NCBI GenBank assembly: GCA_022705325.1 | Contig: JAKJER010000009.1 | Location: 103,557 to 167,556, forward strand | Direction: 5' to 3' | Source of the DNA: Planctomycetota bacterium | GTDB lineage: Bacteria; Planctomycetota; Phycisphaerae; SM23-33 | DNA: 64,000 nt | Part shown: in pieces, positions 52,886 to 61,717 of the stretch | Layout: each line of letters opens with the position of its first letter | Position numbering within the stretch: the first letter of the stretch is position 1 | Made by a program: the position numbers and the translations under genes | Notes under the pieces: generated by a model | Told to the model about the DNA's origin: nothing | Seen by the model: the letters and a program-made list of their open reading frames with translations, nothing else | The model's database searches: none

Positions 52886-52958
52886 ACGCCCGTAGCTCAA
52901 TGGATAGAGCATCGGTCTTCGGAACCGAGGGTTACAGGTTCGACTCCTGTCGGGCGTA
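52886..52958 (+). tRNA. tRNA-Arg (anticodon TCG)
   Basis: A full 73-nt cloverleaf: acceptor ACGCCCG / CGGGCGT, D arm GCTC / GAGC, anticodon stem TCGGT / ACCGA with loop CTTCGGA (TCG at 34-36), T arm ACAGG-TTCGACT-CCTGT, discriminator A. CCA is not encoded. It reads CGA and possibly other CGN codons. No integrase or duplicated 3' end is visible beside it. Confidence 0.96.
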
Positions 52959-53002
52959 GTCGGGGCGCACTCTCTCCGCCGGCGGGGCGGTCTTCGTGGC
53001 GA

Positions 53003-55207
53003 TTATCGGTCCTTCCAGGCCGACTTCATCCGGTGCGCCTCGATCGACTGGACGGTCAACGTTCCGCCCTCGGCCGTCAGCGAGATCGTGCCCAGCGGCT
53101 GGCCCATGTCGCGCCGGCCGGCGGTCTTGAAGCACGCCCCGTCCCCGCCGATCACCTCGTACATCGGGCGATCGACCAGGACGCGGAAGCTCGCCACGCC
53201 GCCGGGCATCTTCAGCGGCATCTCGTCGAGCTTCCCGGCGGCCAGGTCGCAGGTCACCGCGTTGGCGCCGAACCGCAGCACCGCCCGAGAGGCCGTGCCC
53301 TTCTTCACCGTCACGACGATGTCGAAAAGCTGGTCGTCCACGTCGAACTTGATCTCGGGCGACTGGTCCGTCAGTTCCCTGTTCCGCTCGGCCTTCGCCT
53401 CCGGCATGCGGAGCCGCTCGAGTTCCTTGATGGGCGTCGCGAACATGCGGACGCCGTCCTCGGTGGTCCGCAGCGTCAGGTTGGTCGGCACGGAGAACGC
53501 CTGGTTGAACGGCATGTCGGGCATCTCGATGCGGGCCCAGCCGATCTGCACCACCCGTCCGTCGGGCGGGTTGCTGAAGCACTGCGAGGCGTAGTAGGGC
53601 CCCCAGTGGACCTGGTGCTTGCCCGGATGGTCGGGGGTGAACTTCTTGCCGTCGAAGGTCCCGATCGCGTACTTGGCGTCGGCGGCGAAGATGACCCATT
53701 TCTTCTTCGTCGCGTCGCCGTCCACCGGGAGCTCGAAGATTTCCGCGCACTCGAAGTAGCCCGGGATGTTGCTTTCACGCGTCCACTGCTTGAGGTCCTT
53801 GCTGGTGTAGATGGCGATGTTGCGGCCGTGCTCCTTGGCCTCGTCGTAGACGGCGATGACCCAGTGTTTGCCGGGCTCGTACCAGATCAGCTTGGGGTCG
53901 CGCCCCGAGTGCTTGATGACCGGGTTGCCCTCGTAGTACGTCCAGGTCTTGCCCCGGTCGGTCGAGTACGCCAGCGACTCGCCGCACCCCGTGTCGGTGA
54001 AGGCCGCCACCAGCGTCTTCTCGTTGCCCTTCTGCCAGCCGCCCGTGTTGTGCACGTCCACGTTCCCGCTGCCGGAGAAGCAGTTCTTGACGGCCATGCT
54101 CGGGTGGCGGTTCTTCACATCGTCGCCGAAGGTCCGCAGGGCCCGGTCGTGCTCGGTCCAATGGACCATGTCCGGGCTGGTGGCGTGGCCCCAGTACATG
54201 TTGGCCCACTTGCGCCCGGCGGGGTTGCACTGCCAGAACAGGTGGTACTGCCCGTCGTAGTAGCACATGCCGTTGGGGTCGTTGTTCCAGCCGCGGATCT
54301 GGCTGAAATGGAACTGCGGGCGGAGGGCCTCGTCGTAGAGCGGCTGGAGGTGGCGGACCTGGTCGCTCGACTCGAACAGCTCGCAGACCTCGACCGCGGC
54401 GTTGGCGGCGACCTTGGCGGTCTTGCCCTGGTACTCAGCCATGTTCAGATAGGTCCACCAGTCGATCCCGTCCTTGCTCGCGGGGAAGTCGCAGTCGAGG
54501 TTGTGGACAAGCTGCTCGCCGACCGTGACGGTCATCCGCCCGCGCCGGCCCTTGTTGGAAACGGGCAGGAGCAGGTACTTGCCGGTGATCTTGATCTCGC
54601 GGACCTGCTCGGGCAGGGGCGGCTGCCCGCCGCGCCCGGCCGGGGCGGGACCGGGCTTCTTCTTGGCCGGCGTGCTGGACTGCGAGATCTGGTCCACGTT
54701 GATGTGCCCCCAGCCGCCGGAGGCGTCGTCGACGATCTGGATGACGGCCTTGCAGCCCTTGTACTTCTTGACGTCCCAGTTCTCCCAGTTGAGGAACTCG
54801 CTGCCCCCGGGCTGGGTGTTGGGCCCGGTGGCGCTGAGCACGACCTGGCCGTCGATCAGCAGGTTCATGCAGGTCTTGCCCTTGTGCCCGCCGCCGCCGA
54901 TGAGGAAGCGGATGTAGTCGCGCCGAATCGTGAACTCGGGCGAGGTCAGCTTGCCCGTCGGCCTGTCGCCGCCCAGGAACGTGTTGACCAGCCCCTTGCC
55001 CTCGAACCCGCTCACGTGCATCTGCCCGCCCAGCGTGCCCTTGGCCGGGGCCTTGCCGAAAGCCTCGCCCTCGACCTTCCAGCCGCCGTAGTCGGCGCCC
55101 TCGAAATCGGCGATCAGGATGTCGTCATCGGCCCCAGCGGGCGCCGGCCCGGCCAGGAGGATCAGCACGAGGCACACGATGCCGGCAAGGACGTGGCGGT
55201 CGTTCAT
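53003..55207 (-). CDS. Secreted GH32 beta-fructosidase (levanase/inulinase/invertase type)
   Basis: A 734-residue exported enzyme (signal peptide ending PAGA, residues 1-26). Residues 30-180 form a lectin-like front domain; 200-280 is a second beta domain. The GH32 five-bladed propeller carries nucleophile D310 in GWNNDPNG (usual WMNDPNG), transition-state residues R436-D437-P438 and acid/base E486 in FECAE. A C-terminal beta-sandwich follows (DVDDQLFDIVVTVKKG...YEVIGGDGACF). It hydrolyses fructans or sucrose outside the cytoplasm. ATG at 55207 gives a clean signal peptide. It lies just after tRNA-Arg and is divergent from the deacetylase gene. Confidence 0.93.
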   Translation of the reverse strand: MNDRHVLAGIVCLVLILLAGPAPAGADDDILIADFEGADYGGWKVEGEAFGKAPAKGTLGGQMHVSGFEGKGLVNTFLGGDRPTGKLTSPEFTIRRDYIRFLIGGGGHKGKTCMNLLIDGQVVLSATGPNTQPGGSEFLNWENWDVKKYKGCKAVIQIVDDASGGWGHINVDQISQSSTPAKKKPGPAPAGRGGQPPLPEQVREIKITGKYLLLPVSNKGRRGRMTVTVGEQLVHNLDCDFPASKDGIDWWTYLNMAEYQGKTAKVAANAAVEVCELFESSDQVRHLQPLYDEALRPQFHFSQIRGWNNDPNGMCYYDGQYHLFWQCNPAGRKWANMYWGHATSPDMVHWTEHDRALRTFGDDVKNRHPSMAVKNCFSGSGNVDVHNTGGWQKGNEKTLVAAFTDTGCGESLAYSTDRGKTWTYYEGNPVIKHSGRDPKLIWYEPGKHWVIAVYDEAKEHGRNIAIYTSKDLKQWTRESNIPGYFECAEIFELPVDGDATKKKWVIFAADAKYAIGTFDGKKFTPDHPGKHQVHWGPYYASQCFSNPPDGRVVQIGWARIEMPDMPFNQAFSVPTNLTLRTTEDGVRMFATPIKELERLRMPEAKAERNRELTDQSPEIKFDVDDQLFDIVVTVKKGTASRAVLRFGANAVTCDLAAGKLDEMPLKMPGGVASFRVLVDRPMYEVIGGDGACFKTAGRRDMGQPLGTISLTAEGGTLTVQSIEAHRMKSAWKDR

Positions 55208-55298
55208 GGCATTCTCCTTCGCGCAATCAAACGCGTCGCGCGGTTGCGGTATTGTTGGCGCAAGGCGACAATATACACGCAGGCAAAGGATCGCGTCC

Positions 55299-56309
<1,011 letters not shown>

Positions 56310-56316
56310 ACGGACA

Positions 56317-58401
56317 TCACTTCTTGGCCGGCGGCGCGGGCGGTTTCGGCGGCGCGGGGGTGGGCGGGGCGGGCGCGGGCGGCGCGGGGGCCGGAGGGGG
56401 GTTGACCAACTGGTCGATCTGGGCGGCCGACAGGGAATGCTGGGCGGGCTGCTGGAGCAGGTCTCGCAGCAGGGCGGCGCTGATGGCGTAGCCCGTGCCG
56501 GCGGGGGGTGCGGCGGCGGGTGCGGAGGCCGTCGCGGGGCCTTCGGAGGCCTTGTCCGTCAGCACGCCCACCACCTTGCCCATGGCGTCGAGCACGGGCC
56601 CGCCGCTCAGGGCCGGCGGGCACGCGAACGAGAGCCTCAGGCCCGGCCCCTGTCCCGCCAGCGTCACCAGGGCCTGGCAGTCAGCATCGGTCATCACCGG
56701 GCGGGCGGGCTCGTTGGGTTGCTCGATCTTCGCGGGGATCTGCACCTTCTGCCCGGCGGTTGGGTCGCCCAGCTTGAGCGGGCGAATGCCGCGAACGGTG
56801 AAGGAGTCCGCCTCGCCGCCCAACTCGATCAGCGCCAGGTCGGCCGTCCGATGCACGTAGCGCACCTGCTTGGGCGAGATGGAGATGCTCCGGTCGGCTG
56901 TGAGGTTCTCGCCGAACGTGACGAACAGGTCGATGAGGCCCGGGGCCTCGATGAGCCGACGAGTGGTCGCCACGTACAGGTTGCCGTTGTCTTTGACCAG
57001 GAACCCCCAGCCGGATCGCGAGACCGTGCGGATGAACGGGCTGGCGGGATACGCGCGGTTGATCAGCGGTTGGCGCAGATACGCCTGGACGCGGTCGCGC
57101 CCGATGCGGGCGCCGTCGACCAGGCCCTTGAGCTTGGGGTCCTCGAAGGTGCGGTCTTCGACCAGTGCGAAGAGTTCCTCGTACTTCTTCATGGCCGCCT
57201 CGGCGTCGATGTCGTCCATGCGGCGGGCCTCGTTGACCAGATCGGTGATCGTCTGGGCGTTTCGCTGCTCCCACGTGCCGGCCAGGAAGAGGAAGTAGCC
57301 GCCCACGCCCGCCGCGACAACCAGTGCGGCGAGGCCGGCGTAGAGGGGGGTCTTCTTCTTCTTGGGTACGATGGGGCGTGCGTAGTGGGCCTGCGGGGCG
57401 GGGACGATGTCCGAGGAGATGCCTGGCAGTTCCTCGGGCGTGGGCACGTGCGCGGGCGGAACGTGGGTGTGCCCGGGCGCTGGCGCGTGCGATCTGGCGG
57501 GGGGCGCTGCCGGGGCCGAGGGCCTGGCGGCGGGCGGAGCGGGCCTTGGCGGGGGAGCGGGCCTCGGCGCGGGGGCGGCGGGGGCCGGTTCGCGCGGCGG
57601 GGCCGGCTTGGGCGCGGGAGGCTGGCTCGCGGGCGCGGGCGGCGGCGGAGGCGGGGGCGGAGCGGCCTTGGGCGTCGGCGGCGTCGAGGGCTTGGGGATC
57701 TCCACCGGCTTGGGCGAGGACGGTTCGAGGATGGGCAGCGGAGGCTTGGACTGCTCGTCGTCGAAGATGGGCTCGGGGATCTGTTCTTCCTCGGTGGGGA
57801 GAATGATCTCGATGACATCGTCCTTGGACGGCTTGACCGGCGCGGGAGGCGGGGGCGCAGGCTTCGTTTCGGCTGCCGGGGGCGCCTGGGTCGGCTTGGG
57901 CGCGGGGGGTTCCGGCTTGGCGGCCGGCTCGACCGGCTTGGGCGCGGGCGGCGGCGCGGCGGCAACCGGCTTGGGGGCCGGCTCGGGCGGCTTGGGGGCC
58001 GGGGGTTTGGGCGTTTCGGGCGCCGGCTGGGGCGGTTTCGGTGGGGCGGGCGCGGGCTTGGCTGGAGGGGCCGCCTGGGGCTTGGGCGCGGGCTTGGCCG
58101 GCGGTGGGGCGGCTGGCTTTGGCGCGGGCCTGGCGGGCGGTTTGGGCGTCGCTTTGGCGGGGGCCTCGCCCTTGGCTGCTGCCGCCAGCGCCGCCAGGGC
58201 CGAGAACGGGTCACTTGCCGCCGGGGCGTCGCCGGACTGGGCTGCGAGCGTCGCCAACGGATCCTTGTCCGACACGGTTTCATCACCGGGGGAGGGGATC
58301 TGGACGACCTTGTGGCACTTGGGGCATCTGCCCGCCTTGCCGGCTTTGTCGTCCGACACCTTGATGGCCTGTCCGCACGTGGCGCAATGGAACGAAATCA
58401 T
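56317..58401 (-). CDS. Zinc-ribbon / proline-rich / trypsin-like pseudoprotease membrane protein
   Basis: A 694-residue protein. The N-terminus is a zinc ribbon (C6, C9, C26, C29). Residues 60-345 are Pro/Ala/Lys-rich low complexity with some acidic segments; one transmembrane helix follows at about 352-374 (LYAGLAALVVAAGVGGYFLF). Residues 450-650 resemble a trypsin-like/DegP domain: Asp521 in TADLALIEL and Ser599 in LSGGPVLDAMGKVVGV are present, but the His position reads VATTRRLIE, so the triad is broken. The tail is again Pro-rich. It is probably a sensor or scaffold that spans the membrane, with the ribbon in the cytoplasm. The start at 58401 is the first ATG. Confidence 0.75.
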   Translation of the reverse strand: MISFHCATCGQAIKVSDDKAGKAGRCPKCHKVVQIPSPGDETVSDKDPLATLAAQSGDAPAASDPFSALAALAAAAKGEAPAKATPKPPARPAPKPAAPPPAKPAPKPQAAPPAKPAPAPPKPPQPAPETPKPPAPKPPEPAPKPVAAAPPPAPKPVEPAAKPEPPAPKPTQAPPAAETKPAPPPPAPVKPSKDDVIEIILPTEEEQIPEPIFDDEQSKPPLPILEPSSPKPVEIPKPSTPPTPKAAPPPPPPPPAPASQPPAPKPAPPREPAPAAPAPRPAPPPRPAPPAARPSAPAAPPARSHAPAPGHTHVPPAHVPTPEELPGISSDIVPAPQAHYARPIVPKKKKTPLYAGLAALVVAAGVGGYFLFLAGTWEQRNAQTITDLVNEARRMDDIDAEAAMKKYEELFALVEDRTFEDPKLKGLVDGARIGRDRVQAYLRQPLINRAYPASPFIRTVSRSGWGFLVKDNGNLYVATTRRLIEAPGLIDLFVTFGENLTADRSISISPKQVRYVHRTADLALIELGGEADSFTVRGIRPLKLGDPTAGQKVQIPAKIEQPNEPARPVMTDADCQALVTLAGQGPGLRLSFACPPALSGGPVLDAMGKVVGVLTDKASEGPATASAPAAAPPAGTGYAISAALLRDLLQQPAQHSLSAAQIDQLVNPPPAPAPPAPAPPTPAPPKPPAPPAKK

Positions 58402-58503
58402 CTCTCACCTACCGACGGGAACCGTCTTGCCCCGCGAACCTGTTTCATTGAACGGCATCCGCGGACGCAATGCAACCCTTGAGTGGACAATTCCCCCGCG
58501 GCG

Positions 58504-61467
58504 TCACGACCGGCCGGCGCCGCTCGCGGGCGTCTGCTGGATGTGCTGGAGGATCTGCTTGCCCTGGCCCTTGGGGTCCAGTTCGACGGATTTCTGGGCC
58601 GACTCGCGGGCCTTGGCCAGCAGGGCGTCGTCCTTGGCGTCTTTGGCGGCCAGGTACTGCATCATCGCCATCTTGGCCCAGGCGTCGGCGGACTTCTCCT
58701 CCAGCACGCAGACCTTCTGGATGGCCTGGAGGGCCGGCTTGTACCGCCGCGCGTTGCGGTGGATCGAAGCGATGGCCTCGTAGACGCTGGAGTCGTACGG
58801 ATTGATGAAGGCGACCTGCTGGTAGTACTCCAGGGCCAGGTCGTCCTTGTCCAGCGAGCGGTACAGGTCGCCGATCCGCCGGGCGTACTGGGGGTCCTTC
58901 ATCGAGCGGCGGTGCAGTTCCATCAGGTTGGGCAGGGCCTTTTCGATCTGGCCCATCTGCGTGTAGAGGCTGGCGAGGCGCTCGTAGCTGAAGGGATCGA
59001 GCGGCCGGCGGACCTTGAGGCGCTCGAGGGCGGCGATGGCGGCGACCCAGTTGCGCCGGGCGAGGTGGCACTCGGCCATCACGCGCGGCGCGGTCCGCGA
59101 GGTCGGGTCGATCTGCTCGATGTTGCGGGCGTACTTCAGCGCGTCGTCGTACTGGCGCTTCGCGAGGTACAGGTTGGCCAGCACGCTCAGCGCCTGCACG
59201 TTGCGCTCGTCCAGGTCGAGGGCCTTGCGGGCGGACTTCTCGGCCTCGGAGGTGTTGCGGGCGAAGTACATGGCCACCGCCCTGGCCGCGTGCGAGGCGG
59301 CCTCCTTGGGCTTGTCCTTGATGAGCTTCTCGGCCTCGGGGGGCGTGAGGACCTTCTCGTTGTCGTAGCCCCACTCGAGAATCTGGCCGTTGGCCCATTC
59401 CCGGAAGCGTTTGTCCAGCTCGGCCTCGCTCATGGCCAGGGCGTCGTAGAGGACCTTCTCCTGGTTGTGCCCGTCGCGGAAGCCCTCCAACATGCGAAGG
59501 ATGGCCTTGTAGCCCTTGGCCTGGATGATGTACTCCATCATCCACTCGGCCTGGGCGTACGCCAACTGCTGCCCGCCCCCGCGCGAGGGACGGATGAACC
59601 CCCAGTCCAGTTCCTTGATCGGATAGAGCTGGCCCATCCGCGTGGCCGTCACCAGCTTGCGGACGGCGTTGTAGTCGCGGCGGTCGGGCTGCTGCCAGAC
59701 GGCGCAGGCCTCGGTGAACCAGCGCGGGATGTTGTTGTTGGTCGCCGACAGCGTGACCGTGTGCGTGTACTCGTGGCGGAGGACGGTGGCCCAGTTGAAC
59801 GTGCCGAACTGGCTGCGCTCCTTGTTGGGCGCGACCAGGACGATGACCGTGCCGGTGGCCGCCCCGATCGTGCCGATCCACCCGCGACCGGTGATGCGGA
59901 CCGAGAACTGCGGATGGGTGGGGAAGATCTCCACCATCGTCTTGACCGGCGGGACGTGGTTGAAGTCGGCGCAGACCTCCTTGTGCATCTTCTCGGCGTA
60001 CTCGCCCACCTGGTCCAGCAGCACGCGGTCCTCGTTGTTGGCCACCTTGATGATGAAGTGCTCCGTCTCGAGCACCTGGAACGTCTCCATCTCCTTGAGC
60101 AGCTTGATGTAGTTGACGATGTCGGCGCGGAAGTCGTCCAGGCTGTGGGCCTTGTCCAGGAACTCGCGGGCCTTGTCCTCCTGCCCGGTCTGGAGATAGA
60201 GCTTGGCCAGGTCCGCCACCGGCCCGGCCAGCTCGGGCGCCAGCTTCATCGCCTCCTGGAAGTACCCTTCCGCCTCCTTGTACTGGTGGCCGGCCGACAG
60301 CCAGTCGCCGATGGTCTCCGGCAGGCCGGCGTAGCCGGCGTTGACCTTCTTGACCCGCTCGATGAAGGGCTTGGCCTTGTCCTCGTGTCGCATCCGCACG
60401 TGGAAGGCGGCCGCCAACGAGAGGGCCTCGAGGTGGTTGGGGTTGACCTTGAGCAACTCGTCGAGCGCGCCCATGACCTGGTCGAACTTGCGCCACTGCA
60501 TGAGGCAGGTGGCCTTGAGCAGCAGGGCCTGCGTGTGGGCGGGGTTGACCTTCAGGGCCTTGGCGACCTGGGCCATGCACGCCTCGAACTGCCACTGGCC
60601 CAGGACGATGGCCCCCAGCCCGACAAAGGCGTCGGCGGCGTTGGGGTTGGCCTTGAGGGCGAGTTGGAATTCCTGGGCGGCCTCGGCCCCGCGGTGCTTG
60701 TTCAGCAGAAGCATGCCGGCGGCGATGTTGGCGGGCCAGTACTTCTCGTCCACCTTCTGGTAGGCGTCCTGGAAGTAGTTGTGGAGGATGTTGCCCGCCT
60801 GCTCGCTGGCCCGTCGCCCGGCCAGGATCGCGTAGCGGTCGAGGATGTTGCCCAGCGCCACCAGCGTGGGCGCGTCCTTGCGGTAGGCGTCCGTGGAGAC
60901 CACCGCGTCCATCGTCTGGTAGGCGGCCAGGGCCTCCTTTTTCTTGCCCAGCGTCTCCAGCAGCAGCCCGTGCAGCAGGATGGCCGGCGCGTGCCTGACG
61001 TCCAGGGCCAGGGCCGAGCGGGCGCGGTCGAGAGCCTTGTCATACTGGCCCGTCTCGCTGAGGATCTCCGCCGCCAGCACGTGCCAGTCGATCCGCTCGG
61101 TCGCGTCCTTGGCCGCCGCGTCGAGCGTCTCGATGGCCTTGGGGTACTGGCCCTGCCAGGCCAGCGCCCGGGCCATGCCGATGGCGGCGGAGACGCGCAT
61201 CGACTGGTTGGATCGCAGCTTGTCGAACCCCTTGGCGGCGGCGTCATACTGGCCCTTCATCAGGGCCGCCTGGCAGGCCTCCAGCGTGTCGGTCTTGACC
61301 GGCTGGGTGGCTGGGGCGGTCGCCGGGTGCGTCGCGGGCCGGCTGGCCGATCGGGTCGTCACGTGCCGCACCACCGGGTGGGGGGCCTGGGCGGCGGCGG
61401 GGATAGGGGCGACAGTCAGGCAGCCCAGCAGGCAGACGACGGCAAGGGCGTTCCGCACAGAGTTCAT
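58504..61467 (-). CDS. Secreted TPR protein with gluzincin (peptidase-MA-like) domain
   Basis: A 987-residue exported protein (signal peptide to about residue 26, PIPAAAQA). Thr/Pro/Ala-rich residues 40-60 lead into tandem TPRs (about 60-450). A metallopeptidase domain follows: HEYTH (H565, E566, H569) and E586 in WFTEACAVW form the HExxH...E gluzincin site of the peptidase MA-like family. A second TPR array runs from about 700 to 960. It may process or assemble envelope proteins. ATG at 61467 is preceded by GGAG at good spacing. It stands 102 bp upstream of the zinc-ribbon pseudoprotease gene on the same strand, so the two may cooperate. Confidence 0.85.
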   Translation of the reverse strand: MNSVRNALAVVCLLGCLTVAPIPAAAQAPHPVVRHVTTRSASRPATHPATAPATQPVKTDTLEACQAALMKGQYDAAAKGFDKLRSNQSMRVSAAIGMARALAWQGQYPKAIETLDAAAKDATERIDWHVLAAEILSETGQYDKALDRARSALALDVRHAPAILLHGLLLETLGKKKEALAAYQTMDAVVSTDAYRKDAPTLVALGNILDRYAILAGRRASEQAGNILHNYFQDAYQKVDEKYWPANIAAGMLLLNKHRGAEAAQEFQLALKANPNAADAFVGLGAIVLGQWQFEACMAQVAKALKVNPAHTQALLLKATCLMQWRKFDQVMGALDELLKVNPNHLEALSLAAAFHVRMRHEDKAKPFIERVKKVNAGYAGLPETIGDWLSAGHQYKEAEGYFQEAMKLAPELAGPVADLAKLYLQTGQEDKAREFLDKAHSLDDFRADIVNYIKLLKEMETFQVLETEHFIIKVANNEDRVLLDQVGEYAEKMHKEVCADFNHVPPVKTMVEIFPTHPQFSVRITGRGWIGTIGAATGTVIVLVAPNKERSQFGTFNWATVLRHEYTHTVTLSATNNNIPRWFTEACAVWQQPDRRDYNAVRKLVTATRMGQLYPIKELDWGFIRPSRGGGQQLAYAQAEWMMEYIIQAKGYKAILRMLEGFRDGHNQEKVLYDALAMSEAELDKRFREWANGQILEWGYDNEKVLTPPEAEKLIKDKPKEAASHAARAVAMYFARNTSEAEKSARKALDLDERNVQALSVLANLYLAKRQYDDALKYARNIEQIDPTSRTAPRVMAECHLARRNWVAAIAALERLKVRRPLDPFSYERLASLYTQMGQIEKALPNLMELHRRSMKDPQYARRIGDLYRSLDKDDLALEYYQQVAFINPYDSSVYEAIASIHRNARRYKPALQAIQKVCVLEEKSADAWAKMAMMQYLAAKDAKDDALLAKARESAQKSVELDPKGQGKQILQHIQQTPASGAGRS

Positions 61468-61717
61468 CTTGCACTCCAATCGCCGCCCCCCTGCGGCGAA
61501 ATTCTATTATATGGTTTGACGCACCAAAGGGGAAACTGTTGCCGGGCGGCGGAAACTGGCGCCCCGCCGAGGCCCGCCTGGCGATGGTTCGCGTGCGGCA
61601 GTTCACGCCGGCGCGCGGCCAGAGAGAGCCCCAATGGGTGATGATCTGGCGCCGCTCCGCGCGCGAGACGAACCCCGCCGGCGGAACGACGGACTCGCCT
61701 GGTTGCCCTGGCACGCT

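Noticed and set aside
41965..52887. A 3,640-codon open frame on the minus strand opposite the giant surface gene
   Set aside because: It is in codon-to-codon register with the plus gene, so it lacks stops only because TTA, CTA and TCA are avoided there. The translation is Val/Gly/Asp/Arg/Ala-rich with no domain, no signal peptide and no ribosome site, and it also runs through the terminator region.
52886..52958. tRNA-Arg as an integration site for a mobile island
   Set aside because: No integrase gene and no repeat of the tRNA 3' end were found within the window.
58483..61641. Long plus-strand open frames opposite the TPR peptidase and the zinc-ribbon protein (also 56437-58482)
   Set aside because: Low-complexity complementary translations (Gly/Arg/Leu/Asp) with no domain; the minus strand carries TPRs, HExxH, a zinc ribbon and clear starts.
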